Assembly (NCBI GenBank): GCA_964019055.1
Contig: OZ025207.1
Span: 16,395,357-16,459,356, forward strand
From: Anthopleura xanthogrammica
Taxonomy: Eukaryota > Cnidaria > Anthozoa > Actiniaria > Actiniidae
Length of the DNA: 64,000 nt
Direction of reading: 5' to 3'
This document shows positions 21,057-34,457 of the stretch, in pieces. The position numbers and the translations under genes are program-made. The notes beneath the pieces were generated by a model. The model was given only the letters and a program-made list of their open reading frames with translations, did not search any database and was not told where the DNA came from. Every line of letters starts with the position of its first letter. Positions within the stretch are counted from its first letter, which is position 1.

Positions 21057-24000
21057 TTTATCGTCGTCGTCGTCATCATCATCGTCGTCATCACATCATC
21101 GTCGTCTTCATCATCTTCATCATCATCATCGTCGTCGTCATCATCATCATCATCGTCGTCGTCGTCGTCATCATCATCATCATCATCGTCAACATCGTCG
21201 TCATCATCGTCTTCATCATCTTCCTCTCCCTCTTTTTGGTCGTCTTCTTCTCCTTCTTCTTAATTCTTCTTCTTCAGCATCATCTTCTTCGTTTTCACCA
21301 CCATCATCAACATCGTTATCATCATTCTCTTTTTCGGCTTCGATATTCCCGACTAACCATTTCCAATTCAGACTAATTCTTGGTTCCTTTCCTTATCTAG
21401 ATACACACACGGCCAGCCTGTCAAAGGCACCGTCATGCTCGAGGTTTCATTTAAACACATTCCTTTAAAGACAACATTCGAGGTATGAGCACCGCAATCC
21501 ATCAAAACAGTAATACTAGAAGCAAATGCCACCAATAATGTTGTAATCTTGTATACTTTTATAAAATGAGCTGTGAGGATTGGCGGATTGAGTCCAACCT
21601 TTCCTGGATACGTTCTCGCAGACAAAGAAATTCCCAAGGTTAAAGTGCATATAACCTTTTTCTCAATACCTTTACCAATGGTAAAATATTTCTTGGTTTG
21701 AGTGATTCTTCTTTAAGCTATGAGGGTTTATACTTCCAATAGTTAATGTTCGCAAGCGGTATTTTAACGGCATTACATTGCATTTTTTTTTACAGTTGGA
21801 TGGAACCGCTTCATTCAATTTTGACATGAAAGAGTTAAAGGCACTCTTCATGCACACCTACGTATGCCAATCTTGGGTGCAAGAGAGCCATATATATATG
21901 TCCTGGTATAAGCTCCAGATCAAAGCAAAAGTCACAGACAAGCTTACAGGAAAGACAGCCAGTACAGAGGGATCGTTGAGGTTCTATCAATCAGATGTCA
22001 GCCTTCAGTTTCCTTCTTTTAATCCCAAGAACTTTAAGCCAGGACTTGACTTTGTAGTGCTGGTAAGTGATTCAATAAAATCAGTGTTCCTTGAGATAAA
22101 AGCTAAAAAATGCCCTTAGAAATTTGCGAATCTTATCTTAAAAATAAAGCATTTGTCTTCCGGTGAAATAGCAGGACTGGTTTTCACTTGAGCCCATAAT
22201 TTTTGCATAGCATTTCCTATTTTATAATTGCTGATAAGTTCACCAGTGGGAGAGCTCCAGAGCTCATCATATATTATTCAGCAATTTCAAAAATGGTTGG
22301 TGAAGGTTTTGTATGTTGCATACGGTTTACCAAGCTTGAAATGCATTATACATATGTAGATAATGTTAGCACAGAAGAAAATATATCGGGAAAACGTGCT
22401 GGCAAAGTTTGGTAAAATTCCACATCATTGTGACCTATCGCTGATTGCATTCACATCGCCCATGGTGCATTTCGGGCTTGGTATGCAACATGCAACAAAA
22501 AATTGACCAAGCTTTTTTGAATAAAAAAATATTTTAAAAGTTTTGGCTGTTTTATCACAGCGTGGGGCAATAGCAGTATTATACACTTTGTTTATATATT
22601 ATAATCTATTTCCTTCTATGTATAATTTTTCTCCAGCTTAAAGTGACCAAGCCTAATGGCCAGTCATTCCATCCAGATAAACTGAAAACACTCCAAGTCT
22701 CAACGACTACCAAATATGGATTTGCAGTTGGTAATGTTACAAAAACCACTTATACCCCCTCCCCTGAGGGGACTATTGTCATCAGATGTGACGTACCTCG
22801 TTATGCGAAAACTGTCAGTATTGAGGTCAGTCATATGGCATGCACAATATTATTTTCTCTCTATTTTAGCGTTTCTTGCAAAACTTGTAAACACATTTAG
22901 ATGCCCACAAAGGCCTACTGGATAATATCCTTAAGATTCCTGTGTACCACTGCGCAACTTTTGGTACCACAGGTATCCCAGTAGTCGGTACTATGATAGA
23001 ATATGCAATACTCTATAGTATGACTGCAAGATCACAAATAAAATCGGTAATAAAGTTAACAATATAATGTCGATAATGATAATATAATCATAACGTAACA
23101 AGAAAGCTTTTGTGACCAGATAATTCTTTTAGCAACATGGAAGCTCCTTAGCTTACATGTCTTGTCATCAAAAATATATTGGAGTTAAACATCACTAACC
23201 TTACTGGACGGGCTTGGTGATTCGCGAGCAATTGATGAACCAAACAAAGTTAATAATCCAGGCTTGATGAGGCAATGAAGGTCGTTGTAGACGTTTTTAC
23301 GAAGATTACTTCTGCCTCAAACGCTTGTGTATAATGGCCGTCGAACACAGCAATGCGCTGTTCTAAGCAGCACGCATGGATGGTGCAACAAACCCGTGAG
23401 GAATGCGTACCACGTGATATTAACTAAGTGCTTTGTTTTCTTCCTCTAAACTTACATGGTGCTTTTCATGCGTCTATTCTGGAATATTTTGTTAGAAAAA
23501 TCATATATTCCGACGCGAATTTATTTCATATGCCTGTTTTTCTTCAAATAGACCTTTCCCGAATTCGCTTGGATGATCACGAAACAATGGTTCCAAGTCA
23601 AGACTGAACTTTATTCTTGTATTTATCAAGGCCAACCTCAACTTGAAACCATTGTTTCGTGATCATCCAAGCGAATTCGGGAAAGGTCTATTCCAGTAAA
23701 TCAAATAGGATTTTACTTGTCTTAAAACGTTTGATTATAAAGTTCTGCGATAAAATGTTATAAGACTTAAAATCGACGACGTTTCGACGTTGGCTGAACG
23801 TCATTATCAAGTCAAAATGTAGATTTGAGGGGCGTAGCCGGGGGGGGGGGGGGGGGGGGCAGGGGACGCGGACCCGTTTAGTAAAATTATTTTGTTAAAA
23901 CAAAAAAAAAATTTAAAAAATATTAAATAAGTGCAATTGTTTCACAGGCTGAACACCATGATAAGGATTCTGGACATAGACAACGTTCCTGGTTCAGCGC

Positions 24001-25426
24001 ATCCAAGTCCTTGTCACCTAGTGACTCTTATATACGTCTATCCACCAGCACTCCTTCAGTCAAGGTCTGTAGTATTCTTTTTCATCACTAAATCTCTGAT
24101 ATTTGAGGCGCATTTCGTGTGCTTCGCTTCTAACCCTCAACAGATATTTGTTGAGGAAAGAGAGAGAAAGCGGAATAGCGTAGCCCGAAAAAATTCTTCG
24201 TCGATACAAAGAGGCACACTGACATCATGAAGATGCGTAACATTTCATTTTGTAACCAGTTAACAAAAAATACTTATATGAAATGTATATGTGATCAGTA
24301 TGGTACGATCACATATACATTTCATATCCATCACCATATGCAAACCAACATTATCAAAAAATACTTATATATGATGTTTTTCTCTAGTCAGGGCAGAAGA
24401 TCTACTGCAAGGTTGTAAGCAGCTTTCCAATGGCATCACTAGTCTACGTGGTACGTTGTAAAGACTTGTAGTATCAAGTGCGACTCAAGTTGCATGAAAA
24501 AAGACTACGTGTAACAGGGGCTTAAATCATTGATCCATAAAGAAATCATTGACGCGTAATATTTTTCAGTCTCTTGGATAGTGTTTCTTTGTTATTGGCG
24601 GCGCTTGATGTGTGTTAAGGCACGGGATGCGGTACCATAAGCAGCAAATTTTCGCGCCACATTTCGCGACACACATTCGCATTACCCTGATTCCGCGCGC
24701 AACACCCACAGAGTAAAGAGAGTTTCTTCTTCGTCCTACAACAAAAACGTGTTGCGCGCGGAATGGTAATATATAACTTAACAAAAAAACTTCCATAGAC
24801 AAGAATTTTGAACTGGCGATAACCGGCTCTGATGGTAGTAGTAGTAGTAGTATTACGCACTTCAGATCTATAAACTTTGTCTTTAGGTCTTGGGGAGAGG
24901 CAGCATAAGGCGCATTATACAACAGAATGTGACTGATGGTAAGAAGGAAGCGACCTTCAATATTACCTCGTCATCCATCATGGCGCCTTCTGTACGCATC
25001 GTTGTGTACAGCATACGAAAAGATAGCGAGGTGGTGGTGGATGCAATGACAGTATCGGTAGAGAATCCATTCGACAATGAGGTAAAATGAGATAATTATG
25101 CCATTCTTTTATACATTCAGTCAGTGAATCAGTGAGTCAGTGAGTCAGTGAGTCAGTGAGTCAGTGAGTCAGTGAGTCAGTGAGTCAGTGAGTCAGTGAG
25201 TCAGTGAGTCAGTGAGTCAGTGAGTCAGTCAGTGAGTCAGTGAGTCAGTGAGTCAGTGAGTCAGTCAGTGAGTCAGTCAGTGAGTCAGTGAGTCAGTGAG
25301 TCAGTGAGTCAGTGAGTCAGTGAGTCAGTGAGTCAGTGAGTCAGTCAGTGAGTCAGTCAGTGAGTCAGTCAGTGAGTCAGTCAGTGAGTCAGTCAGTGAG
25401 TCAGTGAGTCAGTCAGTCAGTCAGTC

Positions 25427-25479
<53 letters not shown>

Positions 25480-28400
25480 CTCATCGTCAATCACTTATCC
25501 GGTTCTATTTTATTTTTGTAGGTTTCTCTTGAGTTTCAAAAGAATTCTACGCGACCGGGGAAAAACATTACCTTGGTTGCCAAGGCAACACCTGGATCTC
25601 ACGTGGCTATTCTTGCAATAGATAAAAGTGTGCTGTTGATGAAGAAGAGCAACGACATCAGTCGCAGTCAGGTTAGGCAAAAAGAGACAGAAGAATGGGC
25701 GCGCGGGTGGAAGCTTCTAAGAACAGAGTAGAGGAGAGGGAGTAGGAGTAGAAGGGGCAGGAGAAGTAGGACGACGACGAGGCTAATTGTATATGCGCAA
25801 AACACTGCAGGTGTCACGTGATCGTTGGTTCATAATAGTTCGAAGTTCGCATATCCCATAAATACGATTTCTACTCTATTCCTATGTCAACTTTGTAATT
25901 CGTGTTTTCATTCTTGTAATTTTGGTATGCCGGAATAAAGTATTGTTGTCATTCCTTCATACCAGGTTCTGCGTGACGTTCAGTCATATGGTACCGGTTC
26001 TGGTTGGTACCCGTGGTGGGACTGGGGTTGGTTCCGTGGTAGCATGGCATTCTCTATCTACGGTGTCGATGCTAGTAGTGTATTTAAGGTCAGTTCGAAC
26101 TACACGAAGATACTTTACTCTAAATAGCACTAATTAGTTAAGATCTAACAAACCTATGCTCCTCATTCCACAGATTAGACCATTTGCAGCTCAACTTCGA
26201 GGACAAAACAATAGTTTCCAATTCTCAGGAGATTAAAATTCTTTTGTTTTGTCCTTCAAATTGAGCTGCCTTGAAGTCACGTGCAAGGGTTCTATATAAT
26301 TTTTGATTAATCTGATGCTGACGCTTAAAGCCGGATTTTATTGATTAGGAAGCACGGTTGGTGTACACTGCTAATGCATCACCCCTCACAGCGCTAAGGT
26401 CATGGGTTCGTTACTCAGAACCATTATTTGTGGATAGAGTTACTTTGTAGTCCTCTCTTGTGATTGGAAACTTTCCTGCGGGTTCCCTTGATTCCTTCCC
26501 TCGCAAAAACCAACTTCTAAATTGTAATTAAATCTTTGGGGATTCTTTTATATTGAAGCCTAACTGTGTTGTGATTATCCCAGACTGTGATACAACAGCC
26601 AAAGCAGCTTTGAATTTTATGATTAAAATTACCTATTAGGGCGCAGACGCACCATGCAACATTGCGTGCAATATTGTAAGCAATGCTACTTCTGTAACAT
26701 TGCGTGCAATAAATTGCGTTGTAACATGGCTTGCAACATTGATTGCCTGAAATATTGCGCGCAATGTTGCACCGTATCTGCGCCTTTACTTCAGCAAGAA
26801 TACACTTCTGACTTGGCTCATTTCTCTCTAGGATGCTGGTCTTATCACATTTTCTAACTGCCTGATCTACCGCAAACCAGTCAGATTCTGGTTTCAAGAT
26901 AGAGGTACTTACTTAACTTACACCCATTTTAAAAACGTTAAGAAGCCAAAGTCGATAGGCAATAGAGTAGGGGAAAAGAAGGCTAGTAAAGGAAACCATA
27001 AGTAACCAAGGGATACGAAGCAACAATAAAGAGACCATTAGAAATGACGGAAAACATAGGGAATATAAGATGCCACAAATATTTAAAGCATGAGCTAAGT
27101 ACGGGGATCATAGGAAATCAAGACGTTCAGGAAAATGTTGAAGTTTAACCTTTGTTTATAGTTTTTGCATCAGCACCAGAGGCAGAAGAAGAAGTGGCTG
27201 ATGGAGCACCTGCGGTCCGAAGGAAAAGCCAACCATTAGCATCTGTCACAAAAGTGCGCTCTTTCTTTCCTGAGACATGGTTATGGATGGACGTGAACGC
27301 AAGGTTCGTACTGAAACTTAAACAAGCTGCCTTCAGTAAAACCTAAGACGTTATCTATATTAGACCGAAGAGAGACACTTTTATTTGGTTCGCTTTTTTT
27401 CTCTCGCGTGGGTGCCCTTCCAAACACAGCATCTCTCCCTGAAGAAAACCCTGGATCTACTCCTGTGGGAAATGAAATCTTTTATTTGTTTATCCATCAA
27501 AAGCATTGTATTGTTCCTGGCCGCCGTGAAAGTATTCTATATCGAAGTTCATCATGTTTTTAAGAAATTGTGAATAAGAACGTATCGGGTTAAGGTGCAA
27601 CCAAAGACTTACCATTTACGTCATTTAAAAATTTTTTTTTCTAGTTCAAAAGGAGAGGCTGAGATCTCGGCTACAGTTCCTGATACAATCACCGCATGGG
27701 TAGCCAGTGCCTTTGCTGTCTCTCCTAAGACTGGGTTTGGTATGGGAGCAATAAAACCTCAGGTAAGTTGAAATAATCAGTCGATGAGTTAACTGACGAT
27801 TGCAACAGTATTTTGACCAGCAGTGCAAACATGGGGTCCATAGCTCACTTGTGTAACTTTTTATTCATAGCTACGAGTCTTTCAGCCATTTTTTATTTCT
27901 CTTGATCTACCTTTCTCTGTGGTCCGTGGAGAAGAGGTTGCTATCAAGGTACTGGTGTTCAACTACCTACAGGAATCGCAAGAGGTACGTCTGAACACAG
28001 TAAAGTAACTATACATACAGTCTTTCTCAATAGCTAGCACGGAATTTGCCGTTACGATACTAACTAAGGCTAACGTGATGAACGTCAATCAAAGTGCTTC
28101 AATAACATTATAACATTGTCGGAAAACACAAAGCTTTCAAGGGCACTTGCCTATGGAATGTCAATTGTCACGGAAACGCCTTGATCGACGATCGTCATAT
28201 GCGTAATTTTCACCCTCCTCAAACATCTCTGAAGTCAGTAAAGCAAGTCCCTAACACTCTTGTTATCGCCAATCACCACTGCAAGTAGAGTAGTTGCGCA
28301 GCTCAACGGGGTCGAACTGGAAGCATGTGAGTCACCAACGTCTCTTCCTTCATAGGTAACTATCACATTCAAGGCTTCTCAACACCTAAAAATGATCACC

Positions 28401-28809
28401 AGCATTGGAGCTCGTGGAGTTTACAGTCAAAAAATGGACGATGTTAAAGAAGTTGTTACAATACCTGCCGGTCAGGGCAAAGCCATCGCCTTCCCTGTCA
28501 TCCCTACATCACTGGGTAACATCCCTCTGGTGGTCCAGGCTCAATCGTACACGGCTGCTGATGCTGTGAGGAGGAATTTATTAGTCGAGGTGAGTGAGAC
28601 AAAATGATATTTTGAAGAATTGCTGGGTTTCAATCAGCTGATAAAAGTCTTTGAATCTCATTATCTGTTACCATGTGCTGTCAGGTAGAAAGAATCTGAT
28701 GAACATTCTTTACATTCTTTTCAGCCTGAAGGTATTCCACAGCAGTATTCTTACAGCTTGCTGATCGAACTCAAATCAGGTTAGTTCCACGTAGTATAGG
28801 CTGGATTGG

Positions 28810-28843
<34 letters not shown>

Positions 28844-31800
28844 GAATGGGATTACGATCGATTAAAATGTTATTATACAGTTTGATTTTGATCTGAGTTT
28901 CGTCGTCCTTTATTTGATTATGATGTATAATTCTGATGGATTTTGCTGTTGATGTGTTGTGTTGTCGTTGTGGTGCTGTTCTTGTTCTTGAGTTGTTGTT
29001 GTTGTTGTTGTTGTTAATTATTATTGCAATTGTTTTGTTGTTGACAATGACGATGATGTGTTGTTGACGGGATAAAGAGGTCGACGATGATGATGATAAC
29101 TTTGATGACCATGATGCGGTCACTAATATAAAGTTGGCACACAACCAACAGTAATTAGTAAAACACCATTCTAACTAACATACCTTTATCATTCTTAATT
29201 CTCTCTTCCTTAGAATCAGACTTTACCAAGACTCTCCAACTGGCTCTGCCTGAATCTGTTGTTCCAGGCTCCGCACATGCCAAGATAACACTACTCGGTA
29301 CGTTACATCAACACTGACTCAACATTCCACGTGTTTGTGGCTTGGTTTAAGCGTAAATGACACCTGAAACATTCAGAAGTAGCATTAGATAATCATGATT
29401 ACTTTTCTTAACGGATTGCGCCTGATTTTAGCCAAATAGACCATTTTTTCCCATTCCAGAACACATGTCATTCCCTAGAGCATGTCTTTGTTTAACGGTT
29501 GTATATAAGAAGACACATGAATATGGATACAACTAAAACTGACAAAGAAGCTTATTCTCAAGAGAATGACTTTTGGTCTGAAATAGCAAAACATTGTGCA
29601 GTAATGAATTGTATCATGATTTCACAGGCGACCTTATGGGATCATCTTTCAACAATGTGGACAACTTACTGCGCATGCCCTATGGCTGTGGCGAACAAAA
29701 TATGGTCAAGTTCGCACCCAATGTCTTCATCCTCAAATATCTGACAGCAATCAACCAAGTCACGCCCGCCATCAAATCCAAGGCCGAGAGATACATGGTA
29801 CAAGGTGAGTTGTGAATACCTTGATGGGTACCCTGTGGTGAGGACACCATGTGATGAGAAGGCACCTGATTGGTTTACGGTATACAAAGCGCAATGAATG
29901 CTGCATACCACGTAAACTTAGATACTATGAGTGAAGTAACGTTATGAAGTCTTTGACTAGTGTCATAAGAATGCTTACCGAACGATTGCGACATCTTACC
30001 TTTTTGTCATCCTTCATGCTTATAGCTATGAGCCTAAAAATCGCTTTTGATCAAAAGATCAACGGCGTACCTCTCCTAGAGACAACTGGGTCCAAGAATG
30101 CAGACTGACAAGCCAATGGATCACTGTTTCCAATGCGCTTTCTCACTATTAAGTCTATAAAGTCAAGCAAATAGTATGTCCTAGCATGAGAGATTATTAC
30201 ACCGTTATTCCAGACACATTCCTTAATGATGTTGGTATGTCCTCAGGTTACCTAGGGGAACAGAGGTACAGACACAAGGATGGTTCTTACAGCGCATTCG
30301 GTGAGAGGGACCCCGAAGGAAGCATGTGGTAAGTAATATATATTTGCGCAGTCTCCATAAAGCTCTCGGCTCCAGATGGAATTTGAATTTTGAAGTTGAT
30401 TTCTGCGGAGGGAGGAAAACTGGAGAAGCGGGAAAAAAGGCCTTCGGACAACAGGAGAGAACCAATAAAAAACTCTACTCACATGCTATACCTACAGATA
30501 TATAACCTATAAATAGCAAGTGACAAGGAAGGTTGTTCTGATCTAACCATCATATTTCTCTTTAGGTTGACTGCGTTTGTCGTCAAGTCATTTGCGCAGG
30601 CGCGTAAGTACGTATACATAGACCCCAGTTCACTGGACTTGAGCCTGCGATGGATACAGATAAAGCAGAATGCAGATGGATCCTTCCCTAAAGTCGGTTA
30701 CACTAGTACATACCTGAAGGTGAATATGAAAGGTCCTTTCTATCCATCGACTGTCATTTATATACTTTATTAGAGGAAACATGTGTAGTGTGCGTTGGAA
30801 AAGTGTCACCTTCCTAGAGAATGGAAGAATGGAAGTTGGCTCCTTTTTTTATAGGTTTTATAAAATTAAACGTTTTGCGCAGAGACAACCGAACAAAATC
30901 CCTCGAATCAGAGGGAACAAGCAAATCATCTCAACTGAAATGCAAGTCCAATATTTTGAACGCGCAACCACACCGGTGAAAGGCGGCGCATTAGCAGCTG
31001 GCACCACCCGTACGCATATCGCTAGCACAGCATTAACCATATGTTTCGCATCAGATAACATTTATGTAGAATAAATCAATATCTAGATCTGATACTTCTT
31101 CCTTACCTTTTGACCATTTCTTTTAGGGTGGTTTAAGAGGAGAGGTTTCCCTCACTGCCTTCGTGACGATCGCACTGGCTGAAGCTGGAGATGGCTCGTC
31201 TGCGGTATGGTGTTCTAGAATATAAAACATATGACATAAGTTATATTAATATTGTCTTCATGGCAGAAACCACTATAGCTTATGGAAAAATTCAATTTGT
31301 TGATTATAGGTTGTCCCTCTGACCAAACAAAAAGCCATCCGCTACCTCGAGAAAAACCTACACAGCGTGATTAAAAGCAAAGATGTGTACGCGCTGGCTA
31401 TCACAGCGTACGCTCTTCGACTCGTGAACAGTACATATAGTGGTAAGGCAAGACAGGCCTTGTTGTCAGCGGCAATACGAAAAGGTAAGACATATGGAAA
31501 CCCTCATGGAAGATGGGCCTTTGAGAGGAGCCTTAAAGAGACATGCGGTCTTAAATGGGCCAGCATCTTTGCACAATGTTTTCGCGCCCCGTTCCTCAAT
31601 CAACGTCTTCAGACATAAGCATTGACGTACACGTTTTGGTACTATGAACATGAGGCGATGCCGGACTATTTCAGGAGAACTTGGAATCTCAGGCGCAACG
31701 CTCAATGACATTCCTGACATTCCTTATATCAGTAATATATTTCAAAGTCTTCTCGTTATATTATTCATTCCTTATATCATTTTTTTAAAGCTGGGATAGT

Positions 31801-34426
31801 CCACTGGTCCAACAATAACCGCTATGCAGACTGGTCAGCGATGTTCCGTCCTTACTACATGCCAAACTCTGGAGACATTGAAACTACGGCTTATGCACTG
31901 TTGGCATTAAGCCTTGACAAAGATGCTGTGAATGGGCTACCAGTGGTGCGGTGGCTATCACAGCAGAGGAACTCACTTGGTGGATATTCCTCGACTCAGG
32001 TACGAGGCTCACGTACATACAACACGACTATTCTTATCTAATAAAGCTTCCAATCCGAGGAGGATTTGCGCTTCCGAGGCACCAAGGTCAAGCCAGGCCG
32101 ATAGACCCTTTTGGCTTAGGCGCAATGTTTTCCCATTTCAGACCACGTATTATTCTCTTGAATATAAGATTCTTTGTTTGAGTTGTATCCATATTGATGT
32201 GTCTTTTCAAACGCAACCATTAAACAAAGAAATGATATTCCAGGGAATGACTCGTGGTCTGAAGTGGGAGCGGGGAAAACTCTACGCCCAAGCTAAAAAG
32301 GTATATTGGTATAATCAACCACCCTATGGAAATTGTCCATTCAATACCAGCTGAGTTGACCTTCAGAACAAACTCAAGGTAAATCAATCAGAATTGAGGA
32401 TTCGACATCGTATTTTGATTAGCAATTCCCATTGTATTCTGCCAAGAGAATTTACAAAATACGAGTTCTTTCTTCTTTTAATTAATCGTAAACGCTAGTC
32501 GAACTCATGGCGGAATTCTATTTTAATCAACAAGAAAAATCTACATTGTATACTTGGAAAATGCTCGAAAAATGCTAACCCACTAAAAAGTAGTGACCCA
32601 TAATTCCTTTCGAGGAAGGCGATCAACTCAGCTGGTAGAGGTTGGCCACCTACCCTTTTTGGGTCTTTAATAACCGATTGTTAAGTAGAGGTTGTACTCT
32701 ACTTTCATGTAAATATGGGCGTCTCAAGACAACTTATATTGTGTTAATTCTTTGACCTTAGGACACCGTACTTGGTATTCAGGCCATGTCAGAATTTGCA
32801 GCTCTCATCTATTCACAATCAAATCACTTCAAAGTAGATCTGGAACATTCAGCAGACAAATCGTTCAGTAAATCATTGACTGTGGACAGGAATAACATCA
32901 TGTTATTGCAACAAGTACTGGTATGTACAAAAATAAATAAATCACAAAAAGTATCATGAGCCGGAGATATGCGGTGCGAATCTACAGGTTGTCCTGCAAC
33001 GACACTGTAGAAAAAAAAATCAAAGGCTAACTCACAGCAGGCAATTAAACATGCCTCCTTGAACTAAAGATAGATAGAAAGGAAATAAAACAAGAAATGA
33101 AAATGAAAAAAGTAAACAAATTAGCAGAGATTAATGTAAGAATTCCTTTTTGTTCCTTCGACCAGGCACGCTACCTAGACTTTCTCTGCCAGTTCTGCAA
33201 TGCTGCAGGGTCAAAAATACTATCAGAGAAAATTGTTCCATGCACAACCCAGTTTTTCAAACTCTAAATAACTAGATCCGATTGTCATTATTTTCTTCCC
33301 CTTTTTCCAGATGTCAAAAGTTGAAGGAAATCTAACAGTTACAGCACACGGTCACGGTGTTGGAATGCTACAGGTTGGCGTGACATACTACGTCAACAAG
33401 GAACCACGAAAGAGTAATTTCGAGTTTTCTGTTAAGGTGTGAGATTAAATCAACTACTTCTATTTGACTTTTTCTTGGCGACTTTAAACCAGAATTGCGC
33501 TTTCCACTCATGTGCAAATCTAATTCTGATGCCTGCGCAGATGTGCTACGCCAATACACCTCTTAAGCTTTGGCGTAATGTTTTCCCATATTTCTGACCA
33601 TGTGTCATTCCCTAGAGTATCATTTCTATGATCAACGGTTGCGCATGAGAAGACGCATGAATATGGATATAATTCAAACAAAAAAATCTTATTCTCAAGA
33701 AAATGACAAGTGGTCTGAAATGGGAAAGCATTACGTTAAAGCTAAAGAGGTCTGTCTATTCGCAGCTCCATTTATAGTATAGATCTAACCAAAAGTTGGT
33801 ATTGTTATGTCATAAGGTCATAAAAGATGGAAGCAATGAGATTGAAACAAGAACGTGTACCAGGTGGCAAGGTAAAGGGAATACCTCTGACATGGCTGTC
33901 ATTGAGGTTGGAGTCTTATCTGGATTCCGTCCTGATGGAGAAGTTGTTACAAAGGTACCAATACTAACCATACTCCCTTTTACGACAATCATTTCAAACG
34001 AGCATGCGCGTGTATTCCGGTTTGTAAAGACGCGCGCTTCCTGGGTTTCATTAAAAATAGTCTGACTAGAGCAGAAATATAATATATGACTTTTCTTCAA
34101 TGTCATCAAACTCTAAAACATTTTCTGGGTTCATCTACGTCAGGGCACGGACAGCTTACAGACTGAATTGGAGTTTTGTTTCTGGATTTAAACTCATTAA
34201 AGAGTTAACTCATGATTAAAACAGAGAGCTTTCATGTCAAACTTTGTTAATATTTTGAATCCGTCCGTGGTCACACATAACTCTGTAAAAGTATCAGCAT
34301 ATTATTTTTGTGTGTTTTTCAGTTGTTGAATGACCGAGATCTTCTCCTCAAGAGAGTAGATTCTCAAGAAAAGAAACTCATCATGTACTTTGACAAGGTA
34401 AATTGTGTTGTTATTTAAGGCGCTTA

Positions 34427-34457
<31 letters not shown>

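Larger units (their letters stand above)
16207..21482 (+). other. CD109-like gene, exons 1-10
   Basis: Exons: 16207-16280, 18437-18603, 18689-18714, 18843-18999, 19315-19367, 19948-19965, 20298-20423, 20731-20770, 20864-20948, 21401-21482. Exon 1 encodes the start [17 protein letters not shown] and signal cleavage probably just after VQS. It is followed by a 2.1-kb intron. Exons 3 (26 nt) and 6 (18 nt) are micro-exons; both keep the frame and are needed to match the family. Characteristic segments are [12 protein letters not shown] (exon 2), [10 protein letters not shown] (exon 4) and VLPKFEVSL (exon 9). Confidence 0.9.
21796..27303 (+). other. CD109-like gene, exons 11-19
   Basis: Exons: 21796-22062, 22637-22825, 23948-24064, 24388-24450, 24887-25081, 25522-25671, 25966-26088, 26832-26904, 27162-27303. 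They cover the middle macroglobulin domains. Exon 16 carries [18 protein letters not shown], a hallmark of MG6. Exon 17 has the Trp-rich [13 protein letters not shown]. Exon 19 has an acidic then dibasic bait-like segment ([10 protein letters not shown], then VRRKS) before [10 protein letters not shown], which is conserved in CD109. Confidence 0.9.
27645..31999 (+). other. CD109-like gene, exons 20-30 (thioester domain)
   Basis: Exons: 27645-27762, 27871-27984, 28356-28589, 28725-28779, 29214-29297, 29628-29804, 30247-30328, 30566-30719, 31127-31204, 31310-31484, 31791-31999. Exon 20 has [17 protein letters not shown]. Exon 25 has the thioester codons at 29687-29698 in [10 protein letters not shown]. 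Exon 26 has [17 protein letters not shown] and exon 30 [17 protein letters not shown], both close to human CD109. The position of the catalytic His is Ser (codon 30705-30707). Confidence 0.93.

Noticed and set aside
20881..21468. 195-codon Ser/His-rich open frame
   Set aside because: It only contains real coding sequence in exons 9 and 10 (partly in frame); the middle is a TCATCG repeat in an intron.
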